Part shown: positions 52,700 to 64,000 of the stretch, one piece after another
Position numbering within the stretch: position 1 is the stretch's first letter
Layout: each line of letters starts with the position of its first letter
NCBI GenBank assembly: GCA_036873755.1
Contig: JAVTVY010025113.1
Coordinates: forward strand, 1 to 64,000
Length of the DNA: 64,000 nt
From: Hanleya hanleyi
Lineage: Eukaryota; Mollusca; Polyplacophora; Lepidopleurida; Hanleyidae
Direction: 5' to 3'
Position numbers and translations under genes: made by a program
Notes under the pieces: model-generated
What the model was told of the DNA's origin: nothing
What the model saw: only the letters and a program-made list of their open reading frames with translations
Databases searched by the model: none

Positions 52700-54210
52700 T
52701 TTTATTCCTTCTTAACCAATGCTTCAAAACTTCAGGCACATTAATCTACATGTATCTTTTGTTCCATGTCCTAAAATTGGTTTGCCATTTGAAGTACCAG
52801 GCAATGTTATTTCATCAGCACGTCGTGATATGACTGAAATAGTGTTGAAAGCGACATTAAATCATATTCACTATATTTCATTAGCGTGACAAATATTTGG
52901 CCTATTATTATGCAATTTTGATAGATGACAATTCACTTTTTAACTACCATTTGTTGAGAATATATATGCCTGTGTGCACCTCCAGAAGATTTTGCTGAAT
53001 TCATTATGTAAACGGATTTATTGAGGGAAAACCACCTTTTTTACCTCCATTTTAGAGAGCAGAATCGCCTAACCTGTTAATTGTACATACTCAGAGAAGC
53101 TACATGACTAACACTAAGGGAGTTAACCAGCATAGGAATGAGGTTCTGATAAAGGATTGCATTGATACATTGCTAAGTGCCTAAACATTTTCAACATTCG
53201 CATAATAACATCAACTAAAAGTAGCTACAAAATGTTTCATCCATAAATACACTTATACGATTATATAATACGTCACTCAGACATCTAAAACATTTACCTA
53301 AAATATGGGTCATACTGTTCAAGCTTGTATGGACATTCAATGGTTTTATACAAATTTGTTCATCATGTCAAAGGGATATCACAGTTAACATGGGTAAAAC
53401 CAGTCATCTTCAAATTGTTCCCAATTCCACCATTTTCTTCATAATGTTTCTTCAATTCAAAAATGTAATTCCAACAACAATCAAAAGCGGATCAATTCCC
53501 AAAAATCTGGAGTCAACTCTCAGACATAAATAATATTAAACTGATATTAGATGTGGAGGATATTTATATGAAATAATTCTTTGAGAATAAATCAATAGTT
53601 AGGAGCTCGAATGGCAAGTTTAGGACTTTGTGGGTTCGACTCTGGATTCACCTGTCAATTGGTACAAAGTCAAACTGTTGATTTGTCCATAGAATTCTCA
53701 CTCAATCGGATATACTGGGAGTACTACAGTGGAAACCTCTGAATTGCATACACATAATCCTGTTTTATCCAATTATCCAGACTACCCCTTTCACTAGACT
53801 TAAGTATCAGGCAAATGATGGATTTATCCTTTCACAAGTCGTTCAATTAAGCAGAATTTTCCAATTAGCAGTATGCAATTAAGGGAGTTCTACTGTATCT
53901 AAGCTAAGTCAAAAACAATTGATAAGTGCACGGGTATGACGTTTGTTATCATGCTTCAAGATCATGATGTTGATTCACACAATAAGAGTACTGGTAACAC
54001 AAATCACCCTACATCGTAAATGTAGTTTCATTCATGGAACATTCAAGTGTTGCATACCGATATTGCTGATATGCAAATATGTCAACAGTTTTTTGACCGA
54101 TCTCTGTCTCACCCCACCCTCACTTTCTGTACACAATTTCCAACCAGAGTGGATAGGAATTCCTGGACTTTCTAACTTCATGCTCTCTTCCCATCAGGCC
54201 ACACAAATTT
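52700..54210. other. No gene seen
   Basis: Contains a SINE-like string at 52820-52880 and a tRNA-B-box-like 'gtgggttcgactct' at 53628, probably from a SINE. No coding frame is recognised. Confidence 0.4.
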
Positions 54211-54214
54211 TGTT

Positions 54215-54420
54215 GTTTGTTTCACAGGCGGATTTTAGTTACTTTCAAGATGAGAGAAAACTGGACATTCGAAGTTGTTTCTGCGGGTAGATGAGTTTCC
54301 GCTCATGTGGTCCAGTTTTAAATTCATTTTTATTATCAATTCCAATCTTAAAAAAAAAAAAAAAAAAAAAAATTTGTGAAAGACAGTGAAAGAAAAAAAA
54401 TTGGTGTCTCAGGGTACAGT
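54215..54420 (+). repeat. Interspersed repeat, copy 2, with A-rich tail
   Basis: Partner of 49250-49460. The tail contains an uninterrupted run of more than 20 A (near 54350-54371). Confidence 0.65.
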
Positions 54421-54649
54421 CTGCAGTGTGAATATGTTAACATATCGGAGGGTCAACTAAAACTAGAGGTTCCGCTTTGACCCTTGAGTTGCCGCTCCGG
54501 CATGAAGCCTATGCTGGCTGTTTTTTTAACAAAAACATACGTCTCCCCCATCCTCCCACCCTGCCTTGAATGGGCACATTATTTAAGGGAAAGTGCTATA
54601 AAATGAATGCAATAAGTATCTTAAACAAAGCTGCGTATCTAAAAATATT

Positions 54650-55670
54650 AATTACAAAGAAGCGATACAAGTAGATGAACGGATGGACAGACACCGGACA
54701 CGGATGCATGCATGCACACATACACCAAAACCTGATCAAATGCGGGGGCTATGCCATTGAAGCTTCCATCCAAGTTTGGTGAAATTCCGTCCAGTATTCT
54801 CCAGATATCTTGCAGACAAGCCCTGTATATACATGTACAAGTAGATGGACGGACGGACGGACACTGGACATGGATGAATGCACGCACACACACCAAAACC
54901 TAATCAAATGAGGGGGCTATCCCAATGAAGCTTTCATCCAAGTTTGGTGAAATTCTGTCCAGTAGTTCTCCAGATATCTTGCAGACAAGCCCTGTATATA
55001 CATGTACAAGTAGATGGACGGACGGACGGACACCGGACATGGATGAATGCAGACACACAAACCAAAACCTAATCAAATGAGGGGGCTATCCCACTGAAGC
55101 TTCCATCCAAGTGGGGTGAAATTCTGTCCAGTAGTTCTCAAGATATCTTGCAGACAAGGCCTGTATATACATGTACAAGTAGATGGACGGACGGACAGAC
55201 ACCGGACACGGATGAATGCACGCACATACACCAAAACCTAATCAAATGAGGGGGCTATCCCAATGAAGCTTCCATCCAAGTTTGGTGAAATTCCATCCAG
55301 TAGTTCTCCAGATATCTTGCAGACAAGCCCTGTATATACATGTGCAAGTAGATGGACGGACGGACGGACACCGGACACGGATGAATGCACGCACATACAC
55401 CAAAACCTAATCAAATGAGGGGGCTATCCCAATGAAGCTTCCATACAAGTTTGGTGAAATTCCATCCAGTAGTTCTCCAGATATCTTGCAGACAAGCCCT
55501 GTATATACATGTACAAGTAGATGGACGGACGGACGGACACGGATGAATGCACGCACATACACCAAAACCTAATCAAATGAGGGGGCTATCCCAATGAAGC
55601 TTCCATCCAAGTTTGGTGAAATTCCATCCAGTAGTTCTCAAGATATCTTGCAGACAAGGCAAGGGGATGG
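54650..55670. repeat. 169-bp minisatellite, about six units
   Basis: 'ccctgtatatacatgtacaa' recurs at 54821, 54990, 55159, 55328 and 55497, a strict 169-bp period. Each unit holds (ggac)n, 'caatgaagcttccatccaag' and 'agttctccagatatcttgca'. Followed by catc/caga microsatellites (55675-55750). Confidence 0.95.
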
Positions 55671-55762
55671 ACAGACATCCATCCATCCAGACAGACATCC
55701 ATCCATCCATCCAGACAGACAGACAGACGGACAGACAGACAGACAGACAGCACAAACACTAG

Positions 55763-55794
55763 ATGTCTCCCCCCAACATAGTTGGGGGAGACAT
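55763..55794. repeat. Hairpin closing the minisatellite block
   Basis: atgtctccccccaac / gttgggggagacat with a 3-nt loop. It sits at the end of the repeat block and may be the end of a transposon that carries it. Confidence 0.75.
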
Positions 55795-56069
55795 AATTAA
55801 ATCAATCGCGATCGTGGTAATGTTTTTTGTGATACAGAATACCACATGATGTGAACATGTTGAATTTCGTGTGCGTATACCACGAATGAGACAGATTACA
55901 AACAGAACAAGAAAACATGAATAATCTCTCAAGTGGTCGATGAATGATCAGAATGATCATGGTTTTATGCACTCAGATCATGAGCTAGAGGTAGACCCTG
56001 CACTGCGTGTACCTGTCGATTGGAGTTGATTGATCCCAGGATTTAACTATATTATGCAAGGATTAGAAG

Positions 56070-56228
56070 TTATTTTTTTGTTGGGCCATTCGTTACTCCA
56101 TTAGCAGCGACGGCAGATCCATTGTCGATGGGGTCTGTTGTGCTGTAACAGGCATCGATGAAAATCTGGGCGATCTCGGTCACCAATGACCTGTCTGGAA
56201 TGCTTTGAGCCATACCATATATAGCAGC
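56070..56228 (-). CDS. SGPL1: Sphingosine-1-phosphate lyase, last coding exon
   Basis: Encodes the C-terminus ('AAIYGMAQSIPDRSLVTEI' then a short polar tail). The acceptor is tcctccag on the minus strand (ct at plus 56229-56230), phase 0, and the stop is TAA at 56070-56072. The 'AIYGMAQ' block is a hallmark of metazoan SGPL1 near its end. The tail after 'IFIDACYST' is variable, as in the family. Confidence 0.9.
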   Translation of the reverse strand, partial: AAIYGMAQSIPDRSLVTEIAQIFIDACYSTTDPIDNGSAVAANGVTNGPTKK

Positions 56229-56330
56229 CTGGAGGATAAAGAGTGACAACATTACGACAACATGTACATGTAGTATTGCAAAGCGGTAGTTGTAATAGTT
56301 GATTGCCAAGGGCAGATAACACTTTCTAAT

Positions 56331-56584
56331 TACGGTAATCCCTCTAATAATTCAATCACAGGAAGTGAAATTCCCCACCATAAAATCTGGGGGTGATCAA
56401 ATTTATTAGAACAAGAAGTTGACAAAATGGTCCAAAATCATACAGATGATCCATTATTTCTTTGTTATTTCAATGATTTTAGAGAGTGATCAAATTTATT
56501 AGAACAGGCAATTGAATTTCGTCCCCAAAATTAAAGATGATTGAATTTTGATAGGGGGATTGAATTATTAGAGGGATTACTGTA
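56331..56584. mobile_element. Small MITE in the last SGPL1 intron
   Basis: Ends tacggtaatccctctaataa / ttattagagggattactgta. Same type of end as the element at 50311-50513. Confidence 0.75.
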
Positions 56585-57472
56585 GGACACCACTGGAAAT
56601 AAGCCTTCTGATTTGGGCTGAATTCCTTGAAAAGAATTACGTCCACAAAATTTTGCAGATATATGTATCTTTTTGTGAACAATTATTGACATTCGTATGA
56701 CATTTTGGCAGAATATGACAGACACATGACTGACAGGTTAACTGACAAGGTCAAAGTCACTGACCACCTTGGGTACCACAGATGCTTGTGAGAGCTCATC
56801 TTCACATACCCAAGACAAACAATACACCGATTGCCTTGGCCGAATATCACACAATTTCTCATCAGAATATGGTTTGGTGATGTCATAGCTCTATAAATAT
56901 TCTTTTGTCCATTTTAGGAGAAATGCGACTGTATGACCTCTTCAAAATCGATTGGCTATTCCAGAGTTCACAAAAAGATCAAAGAAAATCCTTGCTGCAC
57001 GGCGTTGGCAAGCTCAAATCTTGATCATGACGTCATATTCATTTATGGTATGAAGAACTTATCCCGAATGTTACTGTAGTAGTTAACGTGAAACGTTGAA
57101 GTGGTGAGACAGGGCCTGATCTAGACTTTCAGTTTGGGCACCCATACACGGCGCAGACTGTGATAAGTTACAGTGAAATTGGCCGCGATGTGGGACTGTC
57201 GAAGCCCATGGAAGCTGTGGGAGTATCAAATGGTCTGAATACAGTCTGATAACTTAATATTTGGCAACAGTACTTGTATTAGTTTGGGTATTAGTTTGGG
57301 TGCCCAAACCCATTATAACGGGATCAAAAACGGCCTGGATCAGACCCTGTGAGAGCCTGTTTACACATGTACATTCTATGAGAAAGAATAGGGTGACTGG
57401 GGTGGAAAAGATACACCTGGAAGAGGGGGCGGGGGGGTACATCAAGTTTTCTTTGCTACTGACTATACTCAC

Positions 57473-57593
57473 CGCTCCTTCACATTTGGCATCAGGGTCT
57501 TTCATGATCTCAGTAGCACAGCTGCGGACTATGTCTAGGAAGCGATCAGCCACGCCGGGCTGAGTGTGTACGTATGTCACACACAGGTGAATG
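57473..57593 (-). CDS. SGPL1: Sphingosine-1-phosphate lyase, penultimate coding exon
   Basis: 121 bp, acceptor ccttccag and donor GTGAGT, entering in phase 2 and leaving in phase 0. It encodes 'IHLCVTYVHTQPGVADRFLD' and 'EIMKDPDAKCEGA', the region that leads into the 'AIYGMAQ' block. Splice sites join cleanly to both neighbours. Confidence 0.9.
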
Positions 57594-57674
57594 CTGGAAG
57601 GATGAATAAATGTCCATGGAAGATGTAATACATGGTATAGCATATTGCAGTATCAGTTTACATGGGAAGCTGAT

Positions 57675-57847
57675 GGCTGTTCCATTTAAAAAGGTATGGG
57701 AGGGGTGGAAGGCAGCTTTGAATTATAGAAATTTTATTGGCCTTCCCAATGTTGTAACATGGATTGAAGGGAATTTCCTCCCATGACCCATAGAATAAAA
57801 AATTTAGTACCTTCCTCCCCTCCCATACCTTTTTAAATGGAACAGCC
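57675..57847. mobile_element. Foldback MITE in an SGPL1 intron
   Basis: Ends ggctgttccatttaaaaagg / cctttttaaatggaacagcc, with further pairing through 'tatgggaggggtggaagg'. Confidence 0.85.
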
Positions 57848-58529
57848 CTGATAAAGAAACTGGAAAATTAACTATCCTCTAACTAAAATGATCACCAACC
57901 AATCACACTAAAACTTTCACCTCAGATTATTGTAAGACATGAGGTTTCTAATAATATGAACACTTTATAACAAACAATGAAAACGAATTCAAATTCCATA
58001 TATTCTTGCAATATTCAGCTGTAATTGTACAAAACCATTACAAATGGGTTGCTCTACAAGATGATGGCAAAGAAAATATCTTTCAGTCCAAGAGTATTAT
58101 TTAATATAGTTAAAATGTAGCTTAAAATTTTGATATCAAAATATATCGAGAACAATTTTAAAACTCAGAACAGGGATTTTGTCCATATTGTGGACTTGAC
58201 CTTGACCTTGAGATAATTACCCTTGCCCCTCATTATAATACGGTTCATTATAAAGTGGGTTTCTGTACAGCACGCCCACTGTTGTGTCGCCCAGTATAAA
58301 TGTGCAACATGAATGCTGATGCAATGTGTGGTAAATATTTTGTCCCACAATTCAGCATTGTAATGAGGAACAAGTGTAGGGTACTTCTTTGTCCCATAGA
58401 CAAGATAGACAGAAAGGTCGGTAACAATTCATAATCTGAAACTGAAAAGTTGAGAGATGGAGAGATGGATTGAATATCTCGGCTATTGATAGGTATATGC
58501 AAATCAAATATTGTTTTGCGATAACTTAC

Positions 58530-58676
58530 GCAGATGGGAATTGTAGAGGGTTAAGGTTGACTCCATTTGCCACTAGTGCCTCCGAGAGACGATAAATGTT
58601 GAACCTCTTGGAGGCTATCCCAATAACAGAGACGAGAGGTTGACCAATCACATCAATCCCCTCAATCTCACGCAAC
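58530..58676 (-). CDS. SGPL1: Sphingosine-1-phosphate lyase, third exon from the 3' end
   Basis: 147 bp, acceptor ttgtgcag and donor GTAAGT, entering after two bases of a codon and leaving with two. It encodes 'LREIEGIDVIGQPLVSVIGI' then 'FNIYRLSEALVANGVNLNPL', matching the small C-terminal domain of SGPL1. Confidence 0.92.
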
Positions 58677-59677
58677 CTGCACAAAAAAAGGGAGACAAAT
58701 GATCAGAGTATAAGAAGACTTTGGTGTATATCAAATATACCATCATCCTCACGGCCCAGTGTATCGATCGATAGGTTACGATAGATACACTGGTTTGGTT
58801 AGTTACCGATAGCAGTTCTGAATATAAATAGCTCAAGGGATTTCCACTAAACCGAACCAATCAGTAAGCGCGCTGCAGCAGATCATCAGGCCAATCCGCA
58901 GCGAGGTCGGAGTTCTAACTGGTTTGAATTTCATCGCCGGCCATACTACCTTCGAAGTCGACATCTGGTGTCAAGCAAAAACCACAGGCTTCAGATACCG
59001 ATGCGCTAATTCAAAACAACCACTGGGGTTGAAATGTACACGATTGTGTAATAGACGCAACGACTCGAGAACTCATCTCAATCACCAAAAAGGTCCAGGT
59101 AAACCCTCTGCGAGGATTTAGAGATTACCTGGACTTGTGAAGATGATACACCATATGCAATATTTGAAATACACTACAGGTTTGACAGGTGACTGGTGTG
59201 GTAAATATATTACAAGGAAATGTACAAAAGGATTTCAAGGAGTCATTGGATAATTAGATAGGTATTGTGCAGCTTTCATGTTTGTAAAACACAGATACCG
59301 CCTCCACCCCATCTAAAATCTTCTTAGTCCAGAAAAGTTTGCAAACAAGAGACACGAGATATTTTGTCCCCGTAATGAATCCACTTACGATTGATTTCAA
59401 TGATTTCTTGATTTTTAGGTCACAATTACATTTGACCTAACCTTGACCTCAATTTTACTCTGTGATAGGCTTGACTGTTTTTTTTTACCCAACCAATTCA
59501 TCATTTACCATCCATCCAATCATAATATGGTCAAAAATTGTTTAAATTTGCATTTCACCTTTAGAAAATGGACAAGTAGACAGTCAGACAGAACTCTTTA
59601 TTATATTACGTGACCTCATCTCAAAACGGGTGTATAACAGGGGTCGAGAGGAAGCATGATTCAAGACACATTCTTAC

Positions 59678-59795
59678 CCTTTCTCAATATATCTGGTCGT
59701 CGCGATAATCCGCTTGGTAGAATCCACATAACCATTGTGCCCTATGTGCATCATGGTGGTCCAGCACGTGGCAATGATAGCACCTGCTCGACTGC
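59678..59795 (-). CDS. SGPL1: Sphingosine-1-phosphate lyase, fourth exon from the 3' end
   Basis: 118 bp, acceptor tccccag and donor GTAAGA. It encodes 'GSRAGAIIATCWTTMMHIGH' followed by 'NGYVDSTKRIIATTRYIEK', the conserved block of group II PLP-dependent decarboxylase-fold enzymes around the dimer interface. Phases agree with both neighbouring exons. Confidence 0.93.
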
Positions 59796-59839
59796 CTGGG
59801 GACAGAAGAACAGACAAACTGTAAAAGACTAATTTAGGA

Positions 59840-60000
59840 GTGGGTGAATATGATTCAACGTTGCTTTCAACTATATTCGTCCTATTCTTTTTCACATCCG
59901 AGAACACCATGGGTATGGTCCTATTCCTTTTTACACCCGAGACCCCGGATGGGATCCTATTCCGTTTCACACCTGGGATCCCCACCCTTACAGACTTGAG
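59840..60000 (+). mobile_element. SINE-like repeat in an SGPL1 intron
   Basis: 'gggtgaatatgattcaacgt' and three 'cctattc(c/t)(t/g)tttcaca' + 'ccgagaac/ccgagacc' units, the family seen at 39370-39535 in the opposite direction. Confidence 0.6.
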
Positions 60001-60420
60001 GTGTACACCTCAAGTTGAGGTGTAGTCGAGGTGTACACCTCAACTTGAGGTGTAGTCGAGGTGTACCTGAGGTGTACACCTCATTTTCTTTTTCAAGGTG
60101 TATACACCTCAAGTACACCTCATGGACTTTGAAAAAATATTTTTGTAATTTACCTACACCTCAAGTACACCTTATGAACTTTGCCAAAATATGCATGTAC
60201 CTCAAGTACACCTCTGGGACTTTGTCAAAATATACGTGTAATCTACCTACACCTCAAGTACACCTCATGGACTTTGTCAAAATAGATATGTTATATACTA
60301 CACCTCAAGTACACCTTATGGACTTTGCCAAACTATGCATGTACCTCAAGTACACCTCTGGGACTGTCAAAATATACTTGTAATTTCCGTACACCTCAAG
60401 TTTACCTTGGCTTCCCATAC
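60000..60420. repeat. 'acctcaagtacacctcatgg' minisatellite, block 1
   Basis: Begins with gaggtgtacacctcaa palindromes (60000-60090), then about eight units of 'cacctcaagtacacctcatggactttg(c/t)caaaata'. Degenerate units continue at 60845-61020 and 61250-61340. Confidence 0.9.
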
Positions 60421-60839
60421 AGATTTCACTGCCCATCAACTAAATGTTTTATTTATATTTCAAAGTGCATTTCTTAGTTCATTTAAGATCTTCACAAGCG
60501 CTATATTTTAAAATAAATCAATAAATGGGTTGGCTAACTGTAAATCTCATACACCCTCTATGAATAAATGAACCATAGTGACACATGTGAGCACTTGACA
60601 GGTCATACCTTGTTTTCCAGTTTACAATACATAAAATCTACTTCTGCTATTCTTGTGTCAGCTGCATACATTCTCAGCTGGAGCTCTTCTTTTATTATTT
60701 TCTTAATACTTTTTAACTCTATGTCTCAGTTGGATGTTCCTGCCTTAGTTTAATATTCTATTGTAACATACACCAATTCAGTCTGACAGTTTGAAATAAG
60801 TACAGCCCTTGTTCAATTAACAAATTAATAATTAACAGT

Positions 60840-61340
60840 GAGTGATACCTCATGAACTTTGTCAAAATATATACTTGTAATTTACCTACACCTCAAGTAC
60901 ACCTCATGGACTTTGCTAAAATATACATGTACAAAAGTATACAAGTATGTACTTACACCTCATAATTTACCTACACCTCAAGAATATTTCCTACACTCCA
61001 CCGTAACAAGCTTGGCATGAACATAAGATACAGTCATCCACCTACACCCAAGATACCTGGTGGACTTGGTGGAAAGGTTTGTCATGAAATTGAGCATAAT
61101 ATACCATCCACTTATTGTAAATAATTGCCAGCACAATCTTTTATTCATACTCGCTAAATAGACAAAATATTGCTGAACATGGCATTAAATTTAATTTTCT
61201 CTCTACATGTCTATGCTGGATCATCATTCTGGCATGAATGTTACTTTAAATTACCTACACCTCAAGTACACCTCCTTGACTTTGTCAAAAAACATGTACC
61301 TCACTTTTAAATTACCTACGTACACCTCCTGAACTTCTAA
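60840..61340. repeat. Degenerate continuation of the minisatellite
   Basis: Scattered units ('cctacacctcaagtacacct', 'gactttg(c/t)(c/t)aaa') with unique sequence between them. Confidence 0.7.
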
Positions 61341-61899
61341 ACAACATGAAAAATGTTATATAAACTAAATTTTTATTATTATTTTGACACCAGGACACTA
61401 ATACATCAAACTAAAACCTGCTGTAACATTCTTCACTTCAAATTATCATAGCAATCAGTTAATGGGCACTGTTGTATAATTTACAGAGAAACTATTGTTA
61501 ATCTCATGCAAACTTTGGCACCTGTGGATATGTTGTCAACCTTCCAGATATATTTCCAAAATGGATATGTTAACTGTCACTTCCCAAATACATTGGTCCC
61601 TTGTATGCTTTTGCATTGGAATACTCTGTGTGGCAATTGGAGTACTTGTGAGCCAATGTTAAAGCTCCTTTATAAGTGTGGTGCTACCATTTTCCGACAT
61701 ACACGGTCACCTTCCCCTACTTTCAAGTTTGGCTGCTCATATCTTAGTTGTAGGCTTTGTAGCGAAAAATGCTGCAGAAAATTTATTGTAGGAGGAGGAT
61801 GGGGATCAATCTACTGAGCGGTGTTCATTAAAAAATGAGAATACAAATATGCCTGGTACCTATTTTCAATGGAGGTATGAATATATTTTTCAAAATTGG

Positions 61900-62150
61900 A
61901 TATGCCTCAAGTACACCTCACCTGAGGTGTACACCTCACCTGAGGGGTACACCTCACCTGAGGTGTACACCTCACCTGAGGGGTACACCTCACCTGAGGG
62001 GGTGTACTAATTTGCATATTTCGATACTCCTCAACTACACCTCATCTACTCCTCAACTACACCTCATCTACTCCTCAAATACACCTCATAATATCTGAGG
62101 GTACACCTCACAGGTACACCTCAACTACACCTCAAGTACACCTCAAAGCA
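61900..62150. repeat. 'tacacctcacctgaggtg' minisatellite, block 2
   Basis: Five units of ggtgtacacctcacctga, then 'actcctcaactacacctcat' units. Many units are self-complementary (gaggtgtacacctc). Confidence 0.9.
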
Positions 62151-62154
62151 GTAA

Positions 62155-62270
62155 GGGCAGTTAGTCGCCTCTTACGACATGCTGTCAGAGGAGATGCGGA
62201 GGTCTATTCTTACCATGTGCAGTGACACCCCAGGTCAACCCTAGGAGCCCCACGGGGTGACTATTTTAGG
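62155..62270 (+). repeat. SINE-like segment
   Basis: 'cagttagtcgcctcttacga' and 'gccccacggggtga', sequence commonly seen in dispersed repeats of marine gastropods. Confidence 0.5.
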
Positions 62271-62279
62271 AGTACAAAC

Positions 62280-63420
62280 AGGGTGCTGATAAGGTCATTG
62301 ATCAAGCTGTAATTTTGCTGAACAAGGAAGTTTTATCAAAATATGAAATCAAAAACAGCAGATGTTACAGCAGGATACTAATTAAACATGAGGCACCAGA
62401 CGTGGCATGGTATATTCATACCAAATTTGAAAAGAATCCGATGAAAGGTTCTCAAGTTATTGCACAGAAATGCATATACATGAAGGGTTTAACCACTAGG
62501 TGGGGCCACCTATTTGCGAAAGAGGTCGAAATGCAATGCCAGGCGACACCTCATGCATGTCGTGGTTTATGCATACCAAATTTGAGAAGAATCTGCTGAA
62601 CGGTGCTCAAGTTATTGCCTGGAAACGAATTTCAGACGGGCGAACAGATATATGCATGGACACACAGAGAGACGGACGAATGGACAATCGGAATGCAGTA
62701 TATACCCTACTATGCACGGGGGTATAAATTGGTAAAGTTGTGATCTTATTGTTCTGGCCTAGAACTAATTGTTGGATGGGGCTTTTGTCCATAGTATTCC
62801 GCTCACTGGGGCTTTTGTGCAAATCCCAAAGAGAATGCTGTATTGTTCTGATATTGTTCATCATTTTCATAGAACAGCTAACATTTATCGGGGGCGTGGA
62901 CACATTAATATATTTGAAGTTTCATACATTTATTCAGAAGATATATCAAGTAAAAATTGGCTTTATTGTATCATTCAAAAATCAAGCCTCTGTATATTAC
63001 TATAATAGGCTGAGGGGTAAAACTGTTTTAGTGTATGTAATATGTGGATTTATGAGATCAGGTAGAATGCTTGCAACATTCCATGAATATTTTGGAAGTA
63101 GAATGGAAAGGAAACATTTCTGAATACAGAAATAAAAATTATTATGCAAATGATTTGATCACCACTAGATTTTAGAAACTTACCACAAGAAGGCCCATAA
63201 TATATAATGTTGGAATTAAACCATGATAGAGATAGACAGAAAAGTGGACGGACAGACAGACAGACAAGGACCTGACCAATGAAACATACAAAGGGCACAT
63301 CTACAGACTACATTCTATATTGGACAGAAGTTTCGTCGACCTGCATTCAGTAGTTCTCAAGATATGGGAGTCCGGAGAAAAGAGGACGGACAGACGGAGT
63401 GACAACAATACCCCTTAGCC
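62280..63420. other. Intron sequence with repeat debris
   Basis: Fragments similar to the 169-bp family ('agacggacgaatggac' at 62671, 'ggacggacagacagacagac' at 63247, 'agttctcaagatat' at 63352). No exon is recognised. Confidence 0.5.
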
Positions 63421-63488
63421 CAATCGGATGAGGGGTAAACATACATGTAGCTTGATACAAACTGTTATACAGTAAATACAAATTTTAC

Positions 63489-63609
63489 CTGAAATAGTGG
63501 GTGATGCATAGATTCCACCAGGCCAGTCAGGCTGAGCAAAATACTGGTACTTTCTGTAGTCACTGTTACTGTACAATATCACAGACGATCCTTTGGGAGC
63601 AAAACCATA
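63489..63609 (-). CDS. SGPL1: Sphingosine-1-phosphate lyase, fifth exon from the 3' end
   Basis: SGPL1 is the ER-membrane PLP enzyme that cleaves sphingosine-1-phosphate to hexadecenal and phosphoethanolamine, the exit step of sphingolipid breakdown. This 121-bp exon (acceptor tattttcag, donor GTAAAA, phase 0 in and one base out) encodes '[20 protein letters not shown]' and '[13 protein letters not shown]'. In the family the PLP-binding lysine lies immediately before 'YG(Y/F)APKGSS', so it would be the last codon region of the preceding exon, which is not found in the remaining 390 bases. The five exons here give 221 residues, close to the expected C-terminal 40 percent. The 5' exons lie beyond base 64000. 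Confidence 0.93.
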
Positions 63610-63753
63610 CTGAAAATAGACAATGGTGAAACTGTTGACTGGATGCAAGATCTTCCGTATGTATACACTCCAGATCCATTTATGCTATTCAGCAAGGATT
63701 TCCATCCAAAGTGTTTAAAACAAATCAGCCGATTCTTTGCCAACTGACCTTTC

Positions 63754-63795
63754 CTGTATATCAGCTCTTTGGTGTACAAAGAGCTGATATACAGC
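63754..63795. repeat. Small hairpin
   Basis: tgtatatcagctctttg / caaagagctgatatacag with a short loop, in the SGPL1 intron near the window end. Confidence 0.85.
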
Positions 63796-64000
63796 TGCAT
63801 TGATCTAGCTTTGAAAACAGCTTTATGGTTCCAAAATGTCTCGTTTCAATGACATAATAGATGATGACACAATGTTAGCAGGAACCCTCAAGTTGCGAAG
63901 TTCCTCATGACGTTCCTGAAAGTTATATGTCAATTTCCAAGAATGCCATGCATGATCACGCAGCGTTGACCTCGTTTTGAAAACAGACGTGTGCAGAGAT

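Noticed and set aside
53600..53660. tRNA gene suggested by gtgggttcgactct
   Set aside because: Only a B-box-like string is present. No acceptor stem or A box folds convincingly, so a SINE fragment is more likely.
54650..55670. CRISPR-like spacing of repeats
   Set aside because: The repeat is continuous with a 169-bp period and no unique spacers, in an animal genome.

Overview
The window looks like metazoan nuclear DNA, most likely from a marine gastropod or a related mollusc. The evidence is a spliced host gene of animal type at the right end, a SINE-like repeat containing 'gatttaacgtcgc' and ending in ACTC repeats, many foldback and MITE-like repeats, and degenerate retroelements. Embedded at the left end (about 0.46-16.4 kb) is an endogenous double-jelly-roll DNA virus of the Polinton/adintovirus class.

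Structural block, 0.46-8.6 kb, all on the minus strand and tightly packed, listed in order of transcription: three genes built from PC4-like half-units (7864-8559, 7338-7793, 6639-7238); a retrovirus-type integrase with a C-terminal chromodomain; a mucin-like single-pass membrane protein; an A32/FtsK-like packaging ATPase; a small protein with a membrane-active-looking tail; a conserved-looking protein of unknown role; penton; a basic core protein; hexon; and the first third of an adenain-like protease, which then breaks off. No protein-primed PolB is seen. It may lie beyond base 1.

Accessory block, 8.6-16.5 kb: two roughly 305-bp inverted arms flank two inward-facing genes, an unknown 200-aa protein and a RING protein whose 5' part is split by a 350-bp retroelement insertion. 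Next come a second RING protein with coiled coil, a NRF1-motif tandem repeat, and a CARD-PC4 fusion protein. Three of these genes end in a sequence that matches a metazoan histone-mRNA 3' end: a 6-bp stem, a TTTA/TTTC loop and a purine-rich U7-like element. YY1-type GCCGCCATCTT repeats lie upstream of the second RING gene and of the CARD-PC4 gene. This combination (CARD-PC4 fusion, a PC4-like array, histone-type 3' ends and host transcription-factor motif arrays) is the candidate undescribed system.

Region 16.5-56 kb holds no convincing host gene. It is a patchwork: piggyBac-like MITEs (17.0 and 29.2 kb), hAT-like elements (23.9 and 51.0 kb), a pogo/Tigger-like remnant (41.0-41.9 kb), several long foldbacks, satellite-like tandem arrays (20.4-21.7 and 54.6-55.7 kb), Penelope-like-type reverse transcriptase debris (36.3-39.2 kb) whose 3' tail is the sequence inserted in the viral RING gene, and a LINE RNase H remnant (43.4-44.5 kb).

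Region 56.0-63.6 kb carries the last five coding exons, on the minus strand, of sphingosine-1-phosphate lyase (SGPL1), with consistent splice sites and phases. Its introns hold a 'tacacctcaag' minisatellite and MITEs. The 5' part of the gene lies beyond base 64000.
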